DNA from: Xylocopilactobacillus apis
GTDB lineage: Bacteria > Bacillota > Bacilli > Lactobacillales > Lactobacillaceae
DNA: 64,000 nucleotides
Assembly (NCBI RefSeq): GCF_033095965.1
Contig: NZ_AP026801.1
Location: 2,022,001 to 2,086,000 of the forward strand
Direction: 5' to 3'
Positions 15,801-23,580 of this stretch are shown piece after piece; positions within the stretch are counted from its first letter, which is position 1, and each line of letters opens with the position of its first letter. The notes under the pieces are model-generated. The model was not told the DNA's origin and did not search any database. It saw only the letters and a list, made by a program, of their open reading frames with translations. Position numbers and translations under genes: made by a program.

Positions 15801-18097
15801 CTAATAAGATTCAATTTACGGTTGATGGTACTGATTTTGGAACTGCTGTCAGTGTTCAAGGAAAACTTAATGATCCAATTAGTTTGACTTCACTGATTCC
15901 TAACGGATATGAACTTGTTTCTAATACTACTCTTACATTTGCCGCTGAAGGAACTATTCAGAAGGTTGCTTTAAAGAAAAAGACTGCTTCAGTAGGTGAT
16001 GTTACAAATACTATTAAATTCCAAACTGCTGACGGAACCGTTATTGGCACACCTGTTACAGTTACTGGACAAACTAATGATGTTATTAACCTAGCAACTA
16101 TGATTCCAACTGGTTATGAATTAACTGATAAAAACGCAGTTCACAAGATTGGTGCGGCTGACGCTACTATCACAATAACAGTCCAAAAGATTTCTACTGC
16201 CGTTGATAACTACATTCAATTTACAGTTAATGGAACTGATTTTGGCAGCATGGTTAAAGTTAATGGTGAACCAAACTCTAGCGTTGAGTTATCATCTAAG
16301 ATTCCTGCTGGATATGAATTAGTTGATAAAACAACTTCAATCAAGATTGATCCAACGAATGGCAAAATTGTTAAAATTGCAATTAAAGGTGTCAGCGTTA
16401 AAAATACGGTAGATATTACTATTAATGGTCAAAAAGTCGGTTCTGTTAGTGTTTCTGGTAATCGATTTGATAATATCGACCTTAGTTCTTACTTGCCAAG
16501 TGGTTATGAAGTTACCTCAACTCCTAAATTTAATGCCGATGGTACTGTTCAAACTGTTGCCATCCAAAAGAAGAACGATCCTTCATTAATCAAGAATACG
16601 ATTCAATTAAAAGCTCCAGATGGCAGCAACCTTGGTGCTCCAGTTGATGTTTACGGTAAAACTGGCGACCCAATTAAATTAGGAATCCTTTTACCAAATG
16701 GCTATAACGCTCCAACAGCTAAATTTGGTGCTGATAATGCAGTTCAAAATATTACTCTTGCTAAATCGGCTCCTTCAACTGCTGTTACTAACTACATTCA
16801 ATTTACGGTTGATGGTTATAACTTTGGCAGCCAAATCACGTTATCCGGCAATCTTGGCGTTTCTATTCCTCTTAATGACAAGATCCCTGCAGGATATGAA
16901 TTAGTTGATAAAAATACTGCACTAACAATGGGCAGTGAAGGAACAGTTTATAAAGTTGCAATTAAGAAAATTAACTCTACAACATCAGTAAATAACTACG
17001 TTCAATTTACCGTTAACGGAGTAGAACTAGGAAGCCCTCAAAAAGTTACTGGTAATATCAATGATGTAATTAACTTAACCTCGTTAATTCCAAGCGGTTA
17101 TGAATTAGTTAACAAATCTACTTCACTTAAATTTGGATTAGAAGGTGCAACTTATCGTGTTGAACTGCAAAAAACTACTCCAGCAACCGTCAGCAACTAC
17201 GTTCAATTTACGATTGATGGTCAAGATTATAGTGTCAGAATTGAAAGATCTGGTAAATTAGGTGATGTAATTGATATTAGTTCTTGGATTCCTACCGGAT
17301 ATGAATTAGTTGACAAGAGTACCACAATTCGTTTTGAAGCTAATGGAACAACTCATCGAGTTGCAATTAAGAAATCTGTTGCTCCAACAACCGTTAGTAA
17401 TTGGATTCAACTGAGTGTTAATGGAACTAATTTCGGTTCACCAATTAAAGTTACTGGTACAAATGGTAATAAAATTAATCTTTCATCACTTATCCCTGCT
17501 GGGTATGAATTAGTTAATCCATCAGCGGCTTTCAATTTCACAAGCGATGGAGCAATCTACCGAGTTGAAATCAAGAAATCTACAACTGCTGCAACAACTG
17601 TAGAAAACTACATCCAATTTACAATTAATGGTAAAGATTACAGTGTTAGAATTGAAAGAACCGGTAAGATTGGCGATGTCCTTGATGTTTCTCCTTGGAT
17701 CCCAGCTGGTTATGAACTAGTTGATCCAAGTGCTGTAGAGCTCTTTGAAGCAAATGGTACAATTCATCGAATTGCTCTTCGTAAGATTAAGAGTGCTGAT
17801 CCAAGTGCAACTGATCCTAGTATCAGTAATGCTGCAGCTAATAAAGCTCCTGGTAAAACAGGTGTCAACAATGGCAGCAGCGCATCTTATGATCCTTCAA
17901 GCAATAAAAAATCAAGCAGTTATGATCCAGGCTCAAGCAGTAAACAAGCATCATTACCGCAAACTGGTGAAGACAAAGCACAAGCCGCGGCCCTAAGTCT
18001 CTTAGGAGCTGCAACTGCTGGAACTGCCGCAATGTGGCTTAATACTAGAAGAAAACGAGCTCTTAAAACTCAAAGTATTCAGCATTCAGGCAAATAA
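9887..18097 (+). CDS. Giant LPQTG wall-anchored repeat protein (adhesin-like), paralogue 2
   Basis: 2736 residues. N-terminus PKRKRRKHQVPKVLLYSAT plus hydrophobic core and QVFA-ESQ cleavage-like site matches the upstream paralogue. An acidic/Asn-Gln-rich linker runs to about residue 235. Then about 36 units of 60-70 residues follow. The first half alternates type A (N-x-VQF...GNxGD...IPSGYK) and type B (KNTIQF...GSAFDVYG...GIF) units; MucBP-like pairs interrupt; the C-terminal part is type A only (NYIQFTVNGTDFG...PAGYELVD). The end is LPQTGE at about 2688, a membrane segment and basic tail, a standard class A sortase signal. Strong GAGGAG site 6 nt before ATG. Probably a long surface stalk or adhesin; ligand unknown. 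Confidence 0.85.
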   Translation: MYNVPKRKRRKHQVPKVLLYSATMLTVASTNVLPAAQVFAESQTPKKQEDQSTKSNNALANPENSNSQLSDESSQQVSNPEKKPESVNTEQSKNVDTVTYTIIYKDEAGKIISTNDDFKSYPGNDISKVIANDVSQLVGNWQLADPTQTITAPASDATPIIVQLKQPNVVQTNNENPVQNEAKSKPNQEAPRKDNSKVESSKSISAAESRSAQNQSSKTAPIKSANKVQSHNKLTPRAVVSNKITFTLNGTELGKITVSGNEGDPINLDSWIPSGYALADDYTFKADNANQTVELVTVDDPSFVKNTIQFKDNNNTPIGAAFDVYGVVGQKINYGIFIQSGYDPVDNSTVFNYSQEVREVKVAVSSDPNAQRVNNQVQFTINGANVGNPVEVTGRINKEMNLADWIPSGYKTATTPTFNDGTTPQTIALEKINDPSLVKNTIQLKDGGNNVGSAFDVYGTVGAPIKFGIFMPEGYAVPNTVFDNSTTTRDVALTNNQQITNFVSFKAGNKVISTIPVSGEKGTTLDVSRFIPENYELVNDADKIITFNDTTPNITLNIQGKVIPNNKVMFIDDVSNAVIGTQDVNNARYNSEITLTLPTNYVLKNEGAKYNVGVDGSSISVPVVKDTNHVDNFVQFKVSGSDFGSKVKVTGKVGDQIPLTASIPSGYEIDGDAPVFAADGSTVNVNLKKTSVAGNIENTIEFKDEGGNTVGGPYTVSGQKGAPIDLNSLIPAGYELVGAAPTFDDSVTSHSVNVKLTTPTSVTNYVQFTIDDGNGNIIDQGELHEVSGVPGSEISLNSILPTGYELVNKNSKPKIDANNGAVVKVQIQRITESPVSVVNHVQFKIAGNNVGAPVDISGNQGDSMNLTDYIPSGYKVAVTPTLGANNSSVDVELTVNDVAAPKNTIQFVENGSNVGSAFDVYGQNGEVIKLGIFKGTYNGPDLHIDSSKTNRKIDVTSGLDITNNNSVTNLVQFKLNGANVGSPVNISGNQGDAMNLSSYIPSGYKVATVPNIGADGSNVDAVLEAINPNAAKNTIQFVQNGSNLGSAFDVYATDGAPIQLGIFAPTGITVPIFNFDASKTERKIDVNTGQDVNQTPVQVTNKIQFKLNGVNLGDPIEVSGNKGDDIDLKDWMPSGYKASATPKYGDNNSVQNVELQKINDPSYITNTIKFTANGQVIGTAIEVYGAKDADINYKIFVPSGYELIDSTAIKFSDTTTEHEVKLKVAVPSPVHVNNTVQFVLDGKSINDPIDVAGNKGDAINLTDWIPTGYELQTALTFGNEGAAQSAVLQKKNNPSLIKNTIQFVTLTRASIGDPVDIYGTDQESINFGIFMPKGYELVDPVQKVDASNTQRNVAIKLKGGAPITNVTNHVQFKLNGANVGTPVNISGNQGDNMVLTDYIPSGYKIATTPTIGADGSDVSVDLQVIDPTAPKNTIQFVNNGANVGSAFDVYGQNGDVIKLGIFKGSYAGPDLHIDTTKNDRKIDINTGLDVTTPNPVQVTKFIKFNDPSGNLIKETSVTGAKDSVKDVTSVLPDNYEFVTASDKDVTLTDDGQPVTITVQGKQYVNKISFVDEDNNINLGSQNVNGRYNTKITDALQIPAGYKLKDAGIVNTLKIGADNAEIKVAVIKDETQVTNKIQFTVNGTDFGAAVPVQGKLNDPISLTSLIPNGYELVSNTALTFAADGTIQKVAIKQSAPKPDTVTNTIKFQTSDGTVIGQPVTVTGKTDDVINLATMIPAGYELADKNATHKIGAADATITIEVKKISTAVDNYIQFTVNGTDFGTMVKVNGEPGDNINVASHVPAGYELVNPTAVVKVDPANGKIVKIAIKKTAVVVTNTVNIKDSEGNILNHKDFTGNKDDNQDISSLLPENYEWIQATDKTVKLTDNGQTINVVVQGKQYHNVIKFVDDATQAIVGQQDITDRYNTMIDTSVLQIPAGYKLKVSVLFSASGVRIGVQDAELKISVVKDATQVTNKIQFTVDGTDFGTAVSVQGKLNDPISLTSLIPNGYELVSNTTLTFAAEGTIQKVALKKKTASVGDVTNTIKFQTADGTVIGTPVTVTGQTNDVINLATMIPTGYELTDKNAVHKIGAADATITITVQKISTAVDNYIQFTVNGTDFGSMVKVNGEPNSSVELSSKIPAGYELVDKTTSIKIDPTNGKIVKIAIKGVSVKNTVDITINGQKVGSVSVSGNRFDNIDLSSYLPSGYEVTSTPKFNADGTVQTVAIQKKNDPSLIKNTIQLKAPDGSNLGAPVDVYGKTGDPIKLGILLPNGYNAPTAKFGADNAVQNITLAKSAPSTAVTNYIQFTVDGYNFGSQITLSGNLGVSIPLNDKIPAGYELVDKNTALTMGSEGTVYKVAIKKINSTTSVNNYVQFTVNGVELGSPQKVTGNINDVINLTSLIPSGYELVNKSTSLKFGLEGATYRVELQKTTPATVSNYVQFTIDGQDYSVRIERSGKLGDVIDISSWIPTGYELVDKSTTIRFEANGTTHRVAIKKSVAPTTVSNWIQLSVNGTNFGSPIKVTGTNGNKINLSSLIPAGYELVNPSAAFNFTSDGAIYRVEIKKSTTAATTVENYIQFTINGKDYSVRIERTGKIGDVLDVSPWIPAGYELVDPSAVELFEANGTIHRIALRKIKSADPSATDPSISNAAANKAPGKTGVNNGSSASYDPSSNKKSSSYDPGSSSKQASLPQTGEDKAQAAALSLLGAATAGTAAMWLNTRRKRALKTQSIQHSGK
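10600..17790 (+). repeat. Array of about 36 beta-rich protein repeats (coding)
   Basis: Counting the (S/A/T/N)GY(E/K)-type motif gives about 36 units in the protein. A-B dyads of about 128 residues occur in the first part (for example ending NDPSLVKNTIQ at 11190, 13370, 13770 and again at 16570). Units are diverged in DNA, unlike the recent duplication in the upstream gene. Confidence 0.75.
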
Positions 18098-18108
18098 GAT
18101 TTAAAAAT

Positions 18109-18144
18109 AAATAGACTCTGAAATTTATTCAGGGCCTATTTTAT
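18109..18144 (+). terminator. Intrinsic terminator of adhesin 2
   Basis: Two-part stem AAATAG-CTCTGAA / TTCAGGG-CTATTT with a short loop, followed by TTATT. Faces the convergent YdcF-like gene that ends at 18182. Confidence 0.65.
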
Positions 18145-18181
18145 TGTCTAAAAATGTATTAAAAAACAAGCTTTTTTGAAG

Positions 18182-19339
18182 TTAACGTTGAATCTCAGGT
18201 AAAACCCAATATCCATTAATTCTCAATAAATCAGTGACAATTTTTTTAGCATCAGTAGCTTTTGTTATTGGCTGTAAAAACTTCTTATCATCAATAGACA
18301 CTAGATTTTCAATTGAGTATTGATAGTCTTGATCAGAATATGCCATCTTTTCTCCAATTTCAAACAAAGTCCAAGCCCTTCTCATGTGAGATGCACTCGT
18401 AACCAATGTTACGGTTTTTGCATTTTTTTCTTTTAAAATGGCCGAAGAATTTAATGAATTTTCTACTGTATCTAATGATCGATCTTCTTGGGTAATTCGC
18501 GAAGATTTAATTCCTTTTTTAACAAGCCATTTCTTCATAACCGTTGATTCTACTTTTGGTTCTTGTGGTAATTGTCCTCCTGCTACTAAAATTCTTGCTT
18601 TTGGATAAGATTGAGCCAATTTCAAAGTTGTATTAAGCCTTTGCTTTAACGTCGGCTGAATTTTACCTTTATCATCTAAAACGAAACCTAATAAAACGAT
18701 AAAATGAGTTGGATCATTTTTAGCTAATTTTAACTCACTATTCTTCGTATTTAGCTTCATTGTTCTAGCATGAGTTAATGTATCAAATGAATATTTTAAG
18801 CGAGATGCGCGTTGACTATCACCTTTTGCGATATCATTTATCGAATTATTAAAAGCAGGATCATCTATCATATATTGAAAATAACCAGCAAGTGCAGCTT
18901 TTGCATAATAATCACCTGGCTTTGATGCTACTGCAGAATTCCATGCGTGCATTGCTTGATTAGATTTACCATCCTGCATCATCAAGACCGATCCCAAACC
19001 ATCAAGATATTTAGGATTTAATGGATCAACTTTTAAAGCTAACCGATACAATTTTTCCATTAAAGGAATATTACTTTTTTCAGTAATTCCTGCCTTTTGA
19101 GTTTGTGCAAAATCTGGTTTATGCCAGTAATTAAACAAAATTGATCGATCAATTACATTAAGTCGATCTTCTGTACCAAAAGTTTTTTGAACCTTTTTCT
19201 CAGTAGCCTTAACTGTATATTTAGGATAATTGATAGCTGCATTATCTTTGGCTAAAATATTTGTAGGAGCCGCTGTTATTCCCATTGCAAGAATCATTGT
19301 AATGACCAATGACTTAGTTATACTTTTAAATTTTTTCAT
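18182..19339 (-). CDS. Secreted YdcF/ElyC-like (DUF218) protein
   Basis: 385 residues. Signal peptide MKKFKSITKSLVITMILA... with cleavage-like NILA-KDN. The middle (about 70-190) has TPR-like helices (LYRLALKVDPLNPKYLDGLG). The DUF218 domain covers about 210-365: VLLGFVLDDKGKIQPTLKQR, ARILVAGGQLP, E-ST near 265, DRSLDTVENS and VTSASHMRRA. DUF218 proteins act in envelope metabolism but their chemistry is poorly defined. AGGAGG lies upstream; between it and the PTS EIIA gene is a terminator, so it is probably a read-through distal member of the PTS transcript or has its own promoter. Confidence 0.75.
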   Translation of the reverse strand: MKKFKSITKSLVITMILAMGITAAPTNILAKDNAAINYPKYTVKATEKKVQKTFGTEDRLNVIDRSILFNYWHKPDFAQTQKAGITEKSNIPLMEKLYRLALKVDPLNPKYLDGLGSVLMMQDGKSNQAMHAWNSAVASKPGDYYAKAALAGYFQYMIDDPAFNNSINDIAKGDSQRASRLKYSFDTLTHARTMKLNTKNSELKLAKNDPTHFIVLLGFVLDDKGKIQPTLKQRLNTTLKLAQSYPKARILVAGGQLPQEPKVESTVMKKWLVKKGIKSSRITQEDRSLDTVENSLNSSAILKEKNAKTVTLVTSASHMRRAWTLFEIGEKMAYSDQDYQYSIENLVSIDDKKFLQPITKATDAKKIVTDLLRINGYWVLPEIQR

Positions 19340-19350
19340 ATTTCCTCCTA

Positions 19351-19375
19351 AAAAAAGACCTGCAATAAATGCAGG
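19351..19375 (-). terminator. Terminator between EIIA and the YdcF-like gene
   Basis: Stem CCTGC / GCAGG with inner A-T pairs and loop, followed on the minus strand by seven T. It lies immediately before the AGGAGG of the next gene, so it would set the level of downstream expression rather than end the cluster outright. Confidence 0.7.
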
Positions 19376-19395
19376 CCCCTTAACTAAATTAAAAC

Positions 19396-19797
19396 TTATT
19401 CATCTTCATCGTCGTCATTACCAGCAATAACATCGTTAACATTCACAATGCCATCTTTGGCAACATCAACGTACGTAGAAGATTGATTAATCATCGTACT
19501 GTTTACAAACTCAATTACCATTGGTAAATTAACACCGGCATAAAGCTGAATTTTTTTGCCTCGCATAATTTCTTTTGAGACCGTATTAGCTGGTGTTCCA
19601 CCCATTAAATCAGCAAATACTACATAATCATCCATATCTTTAACAGTCTCATTAAATTTATTTAAAAAGTCTCCTTGACCATCTTCAGGCAGTAGAGGAA
19701 CCGCATGAATATTTTCTTGCGGTCCCATGATCATTTCGGCACTTTTCTTTAATTCAACACAAAAGTTTCCATGGCTAATTAAAATAAGTTGTTTCAT
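19396..19797 (-). CDS. Mannose-class PTS EIIA component
   Basis: 133 residues. LILISHGNFC places the phospho-accepting His at residue 9; DLMGGTPANT and the GVNLPMVIE segment complete the EIIA-Man fold. It takes phosphate from HPr and passes it to EIIB. It is a separate EIIA, not fused to EIIB as in ManX. The C-terminus ends in an acidic run (NDDDEDE) outside the fold. Last of four PTS genes in order B-C-D-A. Confidence 0.9.
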   Translation of the reverse strand: MKQLILISHGNFCVELKKSAEMIMGPQENIHAVPLLPEDGQGDFLNKFNETVKDMDDYVVFADLMGGTPANTVSKEIMRGKKIQLYAGVNLPMVIEFVNSTMINQSSTYVDVAKDGIVNVNDVIAGNDDDEDE

Positions 19798-19825
19798 TAA
19801 AATTTAATCCTTTACATTTTAGAAA

Positions 19826-20635
19826 TTAGTGAGCTTTTGAAATGATACCAAATGCTGATAAAGCAACACATAAAACCAGCACTAACCAGATTGCCTTAGT
19901 TGAAGTCATTCCCTTCTTACCAAGGATCCAATAGATAAATCCTACAAGAGCTGCCGGTACAATACCAGGCATAATTGTATCTAAAATGTTCTGGATATTT
20001 GTTGGCACATCCCCAATTTTTGGTACAAGAGCAATTTTCACATTAACCATTGTTGCAACCAATGCTCCAACCATGAAAACTCCAAGTAGAGATGCTGCAT
20101 CTGTAACTGCATTTAGTTGATCTTGCATTGTTGTAACAAGTTCAACCCCTCGATTATAAGCAAATCTCAATTGTTTCCAACGGAAAACCATAACTGCAAT
20201 CTGGGCAATGATCCAGATAAAAATACCAACCGGGTTACCATTACTAGCCATAGTAGCTGCTAAAGAACCAAAGATTGTTGGAATTAATGAAGCAAAGATT
20301 GAATCCCCAATTGCTGCAAATGGTCCCATCAAACCAACTTTAATACCACCAACAGCATCTTTCCCGCTAATGCCATCTTTTTCTTCAATAGCAAGATCAA
20401 TACCAGTAATAATCGTGTTAAAGAAGTTAGAAGTGTTGAAGAACTGTGTATGAGTCTTCATCATTTCTTTCAGTTCCGGAGTTCCATCACCATAAATTTT
20501 CCGTAACTGAGGAAGAATTGTATAGAGATAACCTGAAGCCTGCATTCTTTCATAATTCCAGCCTAACTGGAAACCAAACAAGCTTCGTTTATTAATCTGT
20601 TTAAAATCCGCATCGGTTAATTTATAGTTCGTCAT
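19826..20635 (-). CDS. Mannose-class PTS EIID membrane component
   Basis: 269 residues, normal for EIID. The N-terminal cytoplasmic part (FGFQLGWNYERMQASGYLYTILP) is typical; GIKVGLMGPFAAIGDSIF is the conserved EIID loop; three or more hydrophobic segments close the protein. With EIIC it forms the sugar channel. The start overlaps the EIIC 3' end by 14 nt with GGAGG inside EIIC, giving tight coupling. Confidence 0.92.
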   Translation of the reverse strand: MTNYKLTDADFKQINKRSLFGFQLGWNYERMQASGYLYTILPQLRKIYGDGTPELKEMMKTHTQFFNTSNFFNTIITGIDLAIEEKDGISGKDAVGGIKVGLMGPFAAIGDSIFASLIPTIFGSLAATMASNGNPVGIFIWIIAQIAVMVFRWKQLRFAYNRGVELVTTMQDQLNAVTDAASLLGVFMVGALVATMVNVKIALVPKIGDVPTNIQNILDTIMPGIVPAALVGFIYWILGKKGMTSTKAIWLVLVLCVALSAFGIISKAH

Positions 20636-21533
20636 CTTCTATTTCCTCCCCGTCTGAAGTGTTATTAGAACTAGAATCTGAGTTATTGGAGGTTGATTGT
20701 GTTCCTCCGCCGCCGCTATTACGATTCCGGCTATAACTAATCAAAGCTAACGCTAAGCCAATCATAGCAATTGCTAACATTGGTAATGCATTAAATGTTC
20801 CTACAAATTTCTTGTTGACTGCTAGAACACCACCGCCTAATGTTTGAATATTAGTAAATACGGTTGAAAGAAGCGATGTAAGTACAAATCCAAGAATCAA
20901 ATAAGGAAGATGCTTTTTAACTGGTAAGTAACGAAGTAAAATTGCAAAACCAACTGCAGGTAATGCAGCACCTGCAACGGCAAGACCATCACCTAACCAT
21001 TTAACAGGTCCATTTAACCAAGCAACAATCTGAGTTACTAACTTTCCACCGAAAGCTAATGCTAAGAATACTGGAATCATTCTTGAAAGAGCCCAAGGAC
21101 CTGCTCCAAACAAGAAGTTTCTTTCAATTGCTTTATAATCAAAATCTTCAATATTCTTATCAATTCGATGTTCAAAGTAAGTATTTGCAAAACGTGCAAG
21201 GACATCCAATTGAACCATTAAACTTGCAACTGGAACTGCAATTGCCGCAATTGCCTGTTCTGGTTTCATTCCGGCAACAGAAACTGAGAAGGCTGTTGCT
21301 AAAACCGTTCCGGTAGTTGCATCAATTCTTGATGCACCTCCAAAAGTACCAACACCTAAAACGGTTAATTGCATTTGACCACCGATATAAAGACCGGTCT
21401 TTAAATCTCCCATTACTAGACCTGATACAAGACCGGCAGCAACTGGAGCACTTAATGATGAATAAATTTGTAATTCATCGAGAATTTCATATCCTGCATA
21501 TAAACTAAGAAGTAAAACCTGCCACCATTGCAT
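20622..21533 (-). CDS. Mannose-class PTS EIIC membrane component
   Basis: 303 residues. The first 265 are the multi-span EIIC permease (YAGYEILDELQIYSSLSAPV, GLVMGDLKTGLYIGGQMQL). The last 35 or so residues are a low-complexity tail, a Gly run then Ser/Asn and acidic residues ending DGEEIEDDEL, not part of the usual family. The start overlaps the EIIB stop by one base (TAATG) with GGGGAG upstream. The transported sugar cannot be read from sequence; a GntR/HutC neighbour is commoner with amino-sugar or sorbose-type systems than with glucose/mannose, which is inference. Confidence 0.9.
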   Translation of the reverse strand: MQWWQVLLLSLYAGYEILDELQIYSSLSAPVAAGLVSGLVMGDLKTGLYIGGQMQLTVLGVGTFGGASRIDATTGTVLATAFSVSVAGMKPEQAIAAIAVPVASLMVQLDVLARFANTYFEHRIDKNIEDFDYKAIERNFLFGAGPWALSRMIPVFLALAFGGKLVTQIVAWLNGPVKWLGDGLAVAGAALPAVGFAILLRYLPVKKHLPYLILGFVLTSLLSTVFTNIQTLGGGVLAVNKKFVGTFNALPMLAIAMIGLALALISYSRNRNSGGGGTQSTSNNSDSSSNNTSDGEEIEDDEL

Positions 21534-22024
21534 TATTTATTCTCCCCTTTCTTAAGCAAAGACATAAAGTCTTGAGAATCGTCACTCGGTACCATTTGAG
21601 CGGTTAACTTAACCCCTTTTTCAGCAATCTTATTAAAGGTATCGACATCATCATCAACCACATTAATTGATCTCGTTATTGAACGAGTCTCATCAGTTTG
21701 TGACATATTTCCTACGTTGATAGTTTCAACCGGAACACCTTTTTCAATCAACTGTAATAAAGGTTGAGGTCTGCGCGCAATAATAAACAAACGCTGAGCA
21801 TCATACTTACCAGCCAAAATATGATCTGCTGCTTTATCAACTGGTAAAACACTTAATCTTACACCTGCTGGCGTAGCAAGTTTCAAGCCGCTTTTTTCAA
21901 TCTGATTTCCCGCAACTTCGTCGTCAACGACTAAAAAGCGACCGACATTTAACTTATTGGCCCACAAATTTGCAACTTGACCATGGATTAGACGTCCATC
22001 AATTCGAACACCAATTATTGTCAT
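21533..22024 (-). CDS. Mannose-class PTS EIIB component
   Basis: 163 residues. RIDGRLIHGQVA contains the phosphorylated His14 of EIIB-Man proteins; FLVVDDEVAGNQ and INVGNMSQ follow as in the family. It transfers phosphate from EIIA to the incoming sugar at EIIC/EIID. First gene of the PTS cluster, about 170 nt downstream of the regulator. A weak GGGGGA ribosome binding site precedes the ATG. Confidence 0.92.
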   Translation of the reverse strand: MTIIGVRIDGRLIHGQVANLWANKLNVGRFLVVDDEVAGNQIEKSGLKLATPAGVRLSVLPVDKAADHILAGKYDAQRLFIIARRPQPLLQLIEKGVPVETINVGNMSQTDETRSITRSINVVDDDVDTFNKIAEKGVKLTAQMVPSDDSQDFMSLLKKGENK

Positions 22025-22194
22025 TTAATTATCCCCCATTAAAAATTAGAATTTACTTTCAAAAACAAATTATTACAAGATAAAAACTCATTATTCACCG
22101 ATAACATTAGTTCATTTTAAAAACTTTTAACCTCCTTCTCAGTTAAACGAATCAAAATACAAACTACTATTCATGCCATAAAAGTTGATCACAT

Positions 22195-22917
22195 TTAAGA
22201 ATTAACATGATGAACTTCATAGATGAATTGATCTCCACGAGCAACACTCATTGTATACTCCACAATTCGATGCTGCCGATCATAAGTTATTCGTTGAACA
22301 TTTAAACACGGTGAACCTTTTGGTACATTTAACCGCTTAGCATCTTTTCGATTAATTAAGCTGGCATAAAAAGATTCATCCGCTCGTTCAATCTCAATCT
22401 GATAATCGCGTTTCATAACACTGTACAGAGAATGGTTGGCAAGACGTTCACTAGTCAGTCCTTGAAAGATCTCCGCCGGTAGAAAAGTTCTTTCAATCAA
22501 CATTGGAATTCCATCTGCACAACGTAATCTTTTTAACTTATACAATGGGGCACCTAAAGAAAGATTCATACTTTCTGTTAAGACTTTTGACGCTTCCATT
22601 GAGGCTAAATAGATTAATTCTGTATTTGGAACTCGACCTAATGATTTCATTTGCTCCGTAAAGCTATAAGAACTTGATAAATCAGCTAAATGTTCCTTCT
22701 GGTTGGCTACGAAGGTCCCCTGCCCGCGTTTACGGTAAATGTAGCCGCTTCGTAAAAGTTTATCTAAAGCAAGCCTAATCGTATTACGACTTACTCCGTA
22801 AGTTTTACTAAGCTCGCGCTCTGACGGCAATTTGTCATCAGGCTGCATTTTACGAGTAATTTTATCTTGTAATAAATCAATGATCTGTTCATATAGTGAC
22901 ATCTTATATTGTCGCAT
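22195..22917 (-). CDS. GntR/HutC-family transcriptional regulator
   Basis: 240 residues. Winged helix at 1-75 (LPSERELSKTYGVSRNTIRL, then YIYRKRGQGTFVA); UTRA effector domain at about 90-235 (LIERTFLP, DESFYASLI, FIYEVHHV). HutC-type regulators bind a phosphorylated sugar or similar ligand and release their operator. It lies upstream of and in line with the PTS genes, so it is the likely repressor of sugar uptake here. Its own promoter contains a cre-like site and a dyad. Confidence 0.9.
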   Translation of the reverse strand: MRQYKMSLYEQIIDLLQDKITRKMQPDDKLPSERELSKTYGVSRNTIRLALDKLLRSGYIYRKRGQGTFVANQKEHLADLSSSYSFTEQMKSLGRVPNTELIYLASMEASKVLTESMNLSLGAPLYKLKRLRCADGIPMLIERTFLPAEIFQGLTSERLANHSLYSVMKRDYQIEIERADESFYASLINRKDAKRLNVPKGSPCLNVQRITYDRQHRIVEYTMSVARGDQFIYEVHHVNS

Positions 22918-22930
22918 TTGGATGACCTCA

Positions 22931-22987
22931 CTGGTTCTCTGGTACCAACCACGTCTTAAATATAAATGCGCTTACACTAAATGTCAA
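22931..22987 (-). promoter_or_regulatory. gntR promoter with cre-like site and operator dyad
   Basis: On the minus strand TTGACA (22982-22987), a 17-nt spacer and TATATT (22959-22964) form a near-consensus promoter. TGTAAGCGCATTTA (22963-22976) fits the cre consensus at 12 of 14 positions and lies in the spacer, so CcpA could block polymerase. Just downstream, 22931-22952 has TGGTT / AACCA arms around a TGGTACCA palindrome, a candidate self-operator of the GntR protein. Confidence 0.6.
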
Positions 22988-23024
22988 CCTTTTATTTACG
23001 CATTAAAACTAAATCCGTTTGATC

Positions 23025-23492
23025 CTAGTCCTTATTTTCGCTATCATTTTTCTCACCAGCTTGGGCTTGAGATAACGCTATTCTCACGTCATTTAGAACT
23101 TGCTCAATTGGAAAATTAGGAATCTGATTTTCTTTAAGCCAGTTTGTAAAATCATCAAATTCTTCTGGCGGAAGAATCACTCCCCAATACCTTTGAACCT
23201 TTGTTGGCGGAAGATAAACATTATTAAAATCAACTCTTGTTTTTTGAGTAAAAACAAAAAGTTTTTTTGTGTTAAAGTGCTTTATATTTTCCCGCGTTTT
23301 AAAAATCATCATCTTAGTACCTTTAACGCCAATATACCCTGCGCCCGATCGTCCTAACCAATAATGATCAAAATCTCTCCTTTTTAAATCATCTTTTGCC
23401 ATCCGGGTTCGATAATGGTTAGTAACAAAAATTGTTTCGACCAGAACTAAAATTGGAAATCCAATGATTCCTAAAACTACTAATATCATCAT
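23025..23492 (-). CDS. Uncharacterised membrane-anchored protein
   Basis: 155 residues, not recognised. One N-terminal membrane segment (LVVLGIIGFPILVLVETIFV) is followed by a soluble domain of about 110 residues (GAGYIGVKGTKMMIFKTR, PPEEFDDFTNWLKEN) resembling a pleckstrin-like fold only in strand pattern. The tail is charged. It stands alone between the GntR gene and a terminator. Confidence 0.55.
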   Translation of the reverse strand: MMILVVLGIIGFPILVLVETIFVTNHYRTRMAKDDLKRRDFDHYWLGRSGAGYIGVKGTKMMIFKTRENIKHFNTKKLFVFTQKTRVDFNNVYLPPTKVQRYWGVILPPEEFDDFTNWLKENQIPNFPIEQVLNDVRIALSQAQAGEKNDSENKD

Positions 23493-23552
23493 TAATCTAT
23501 GGCTCCTTTCAGCCAGCTTTCAGCTTAATTGTACACGATTTCACAATACAAA

Positions 23553-23577
23553 AAAATAAGCACCAAGGGGTGCTTAC
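23553..23577 (-). terminator. Terminator of the copY-like/patB operon
   Basis: Stem TAAGCACC / GGGTGCTTA followed on the minus strand by seven T, directly after the PatB stop codon. Confidence 0.8.
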
Positions 23578-23580
23578 CTT

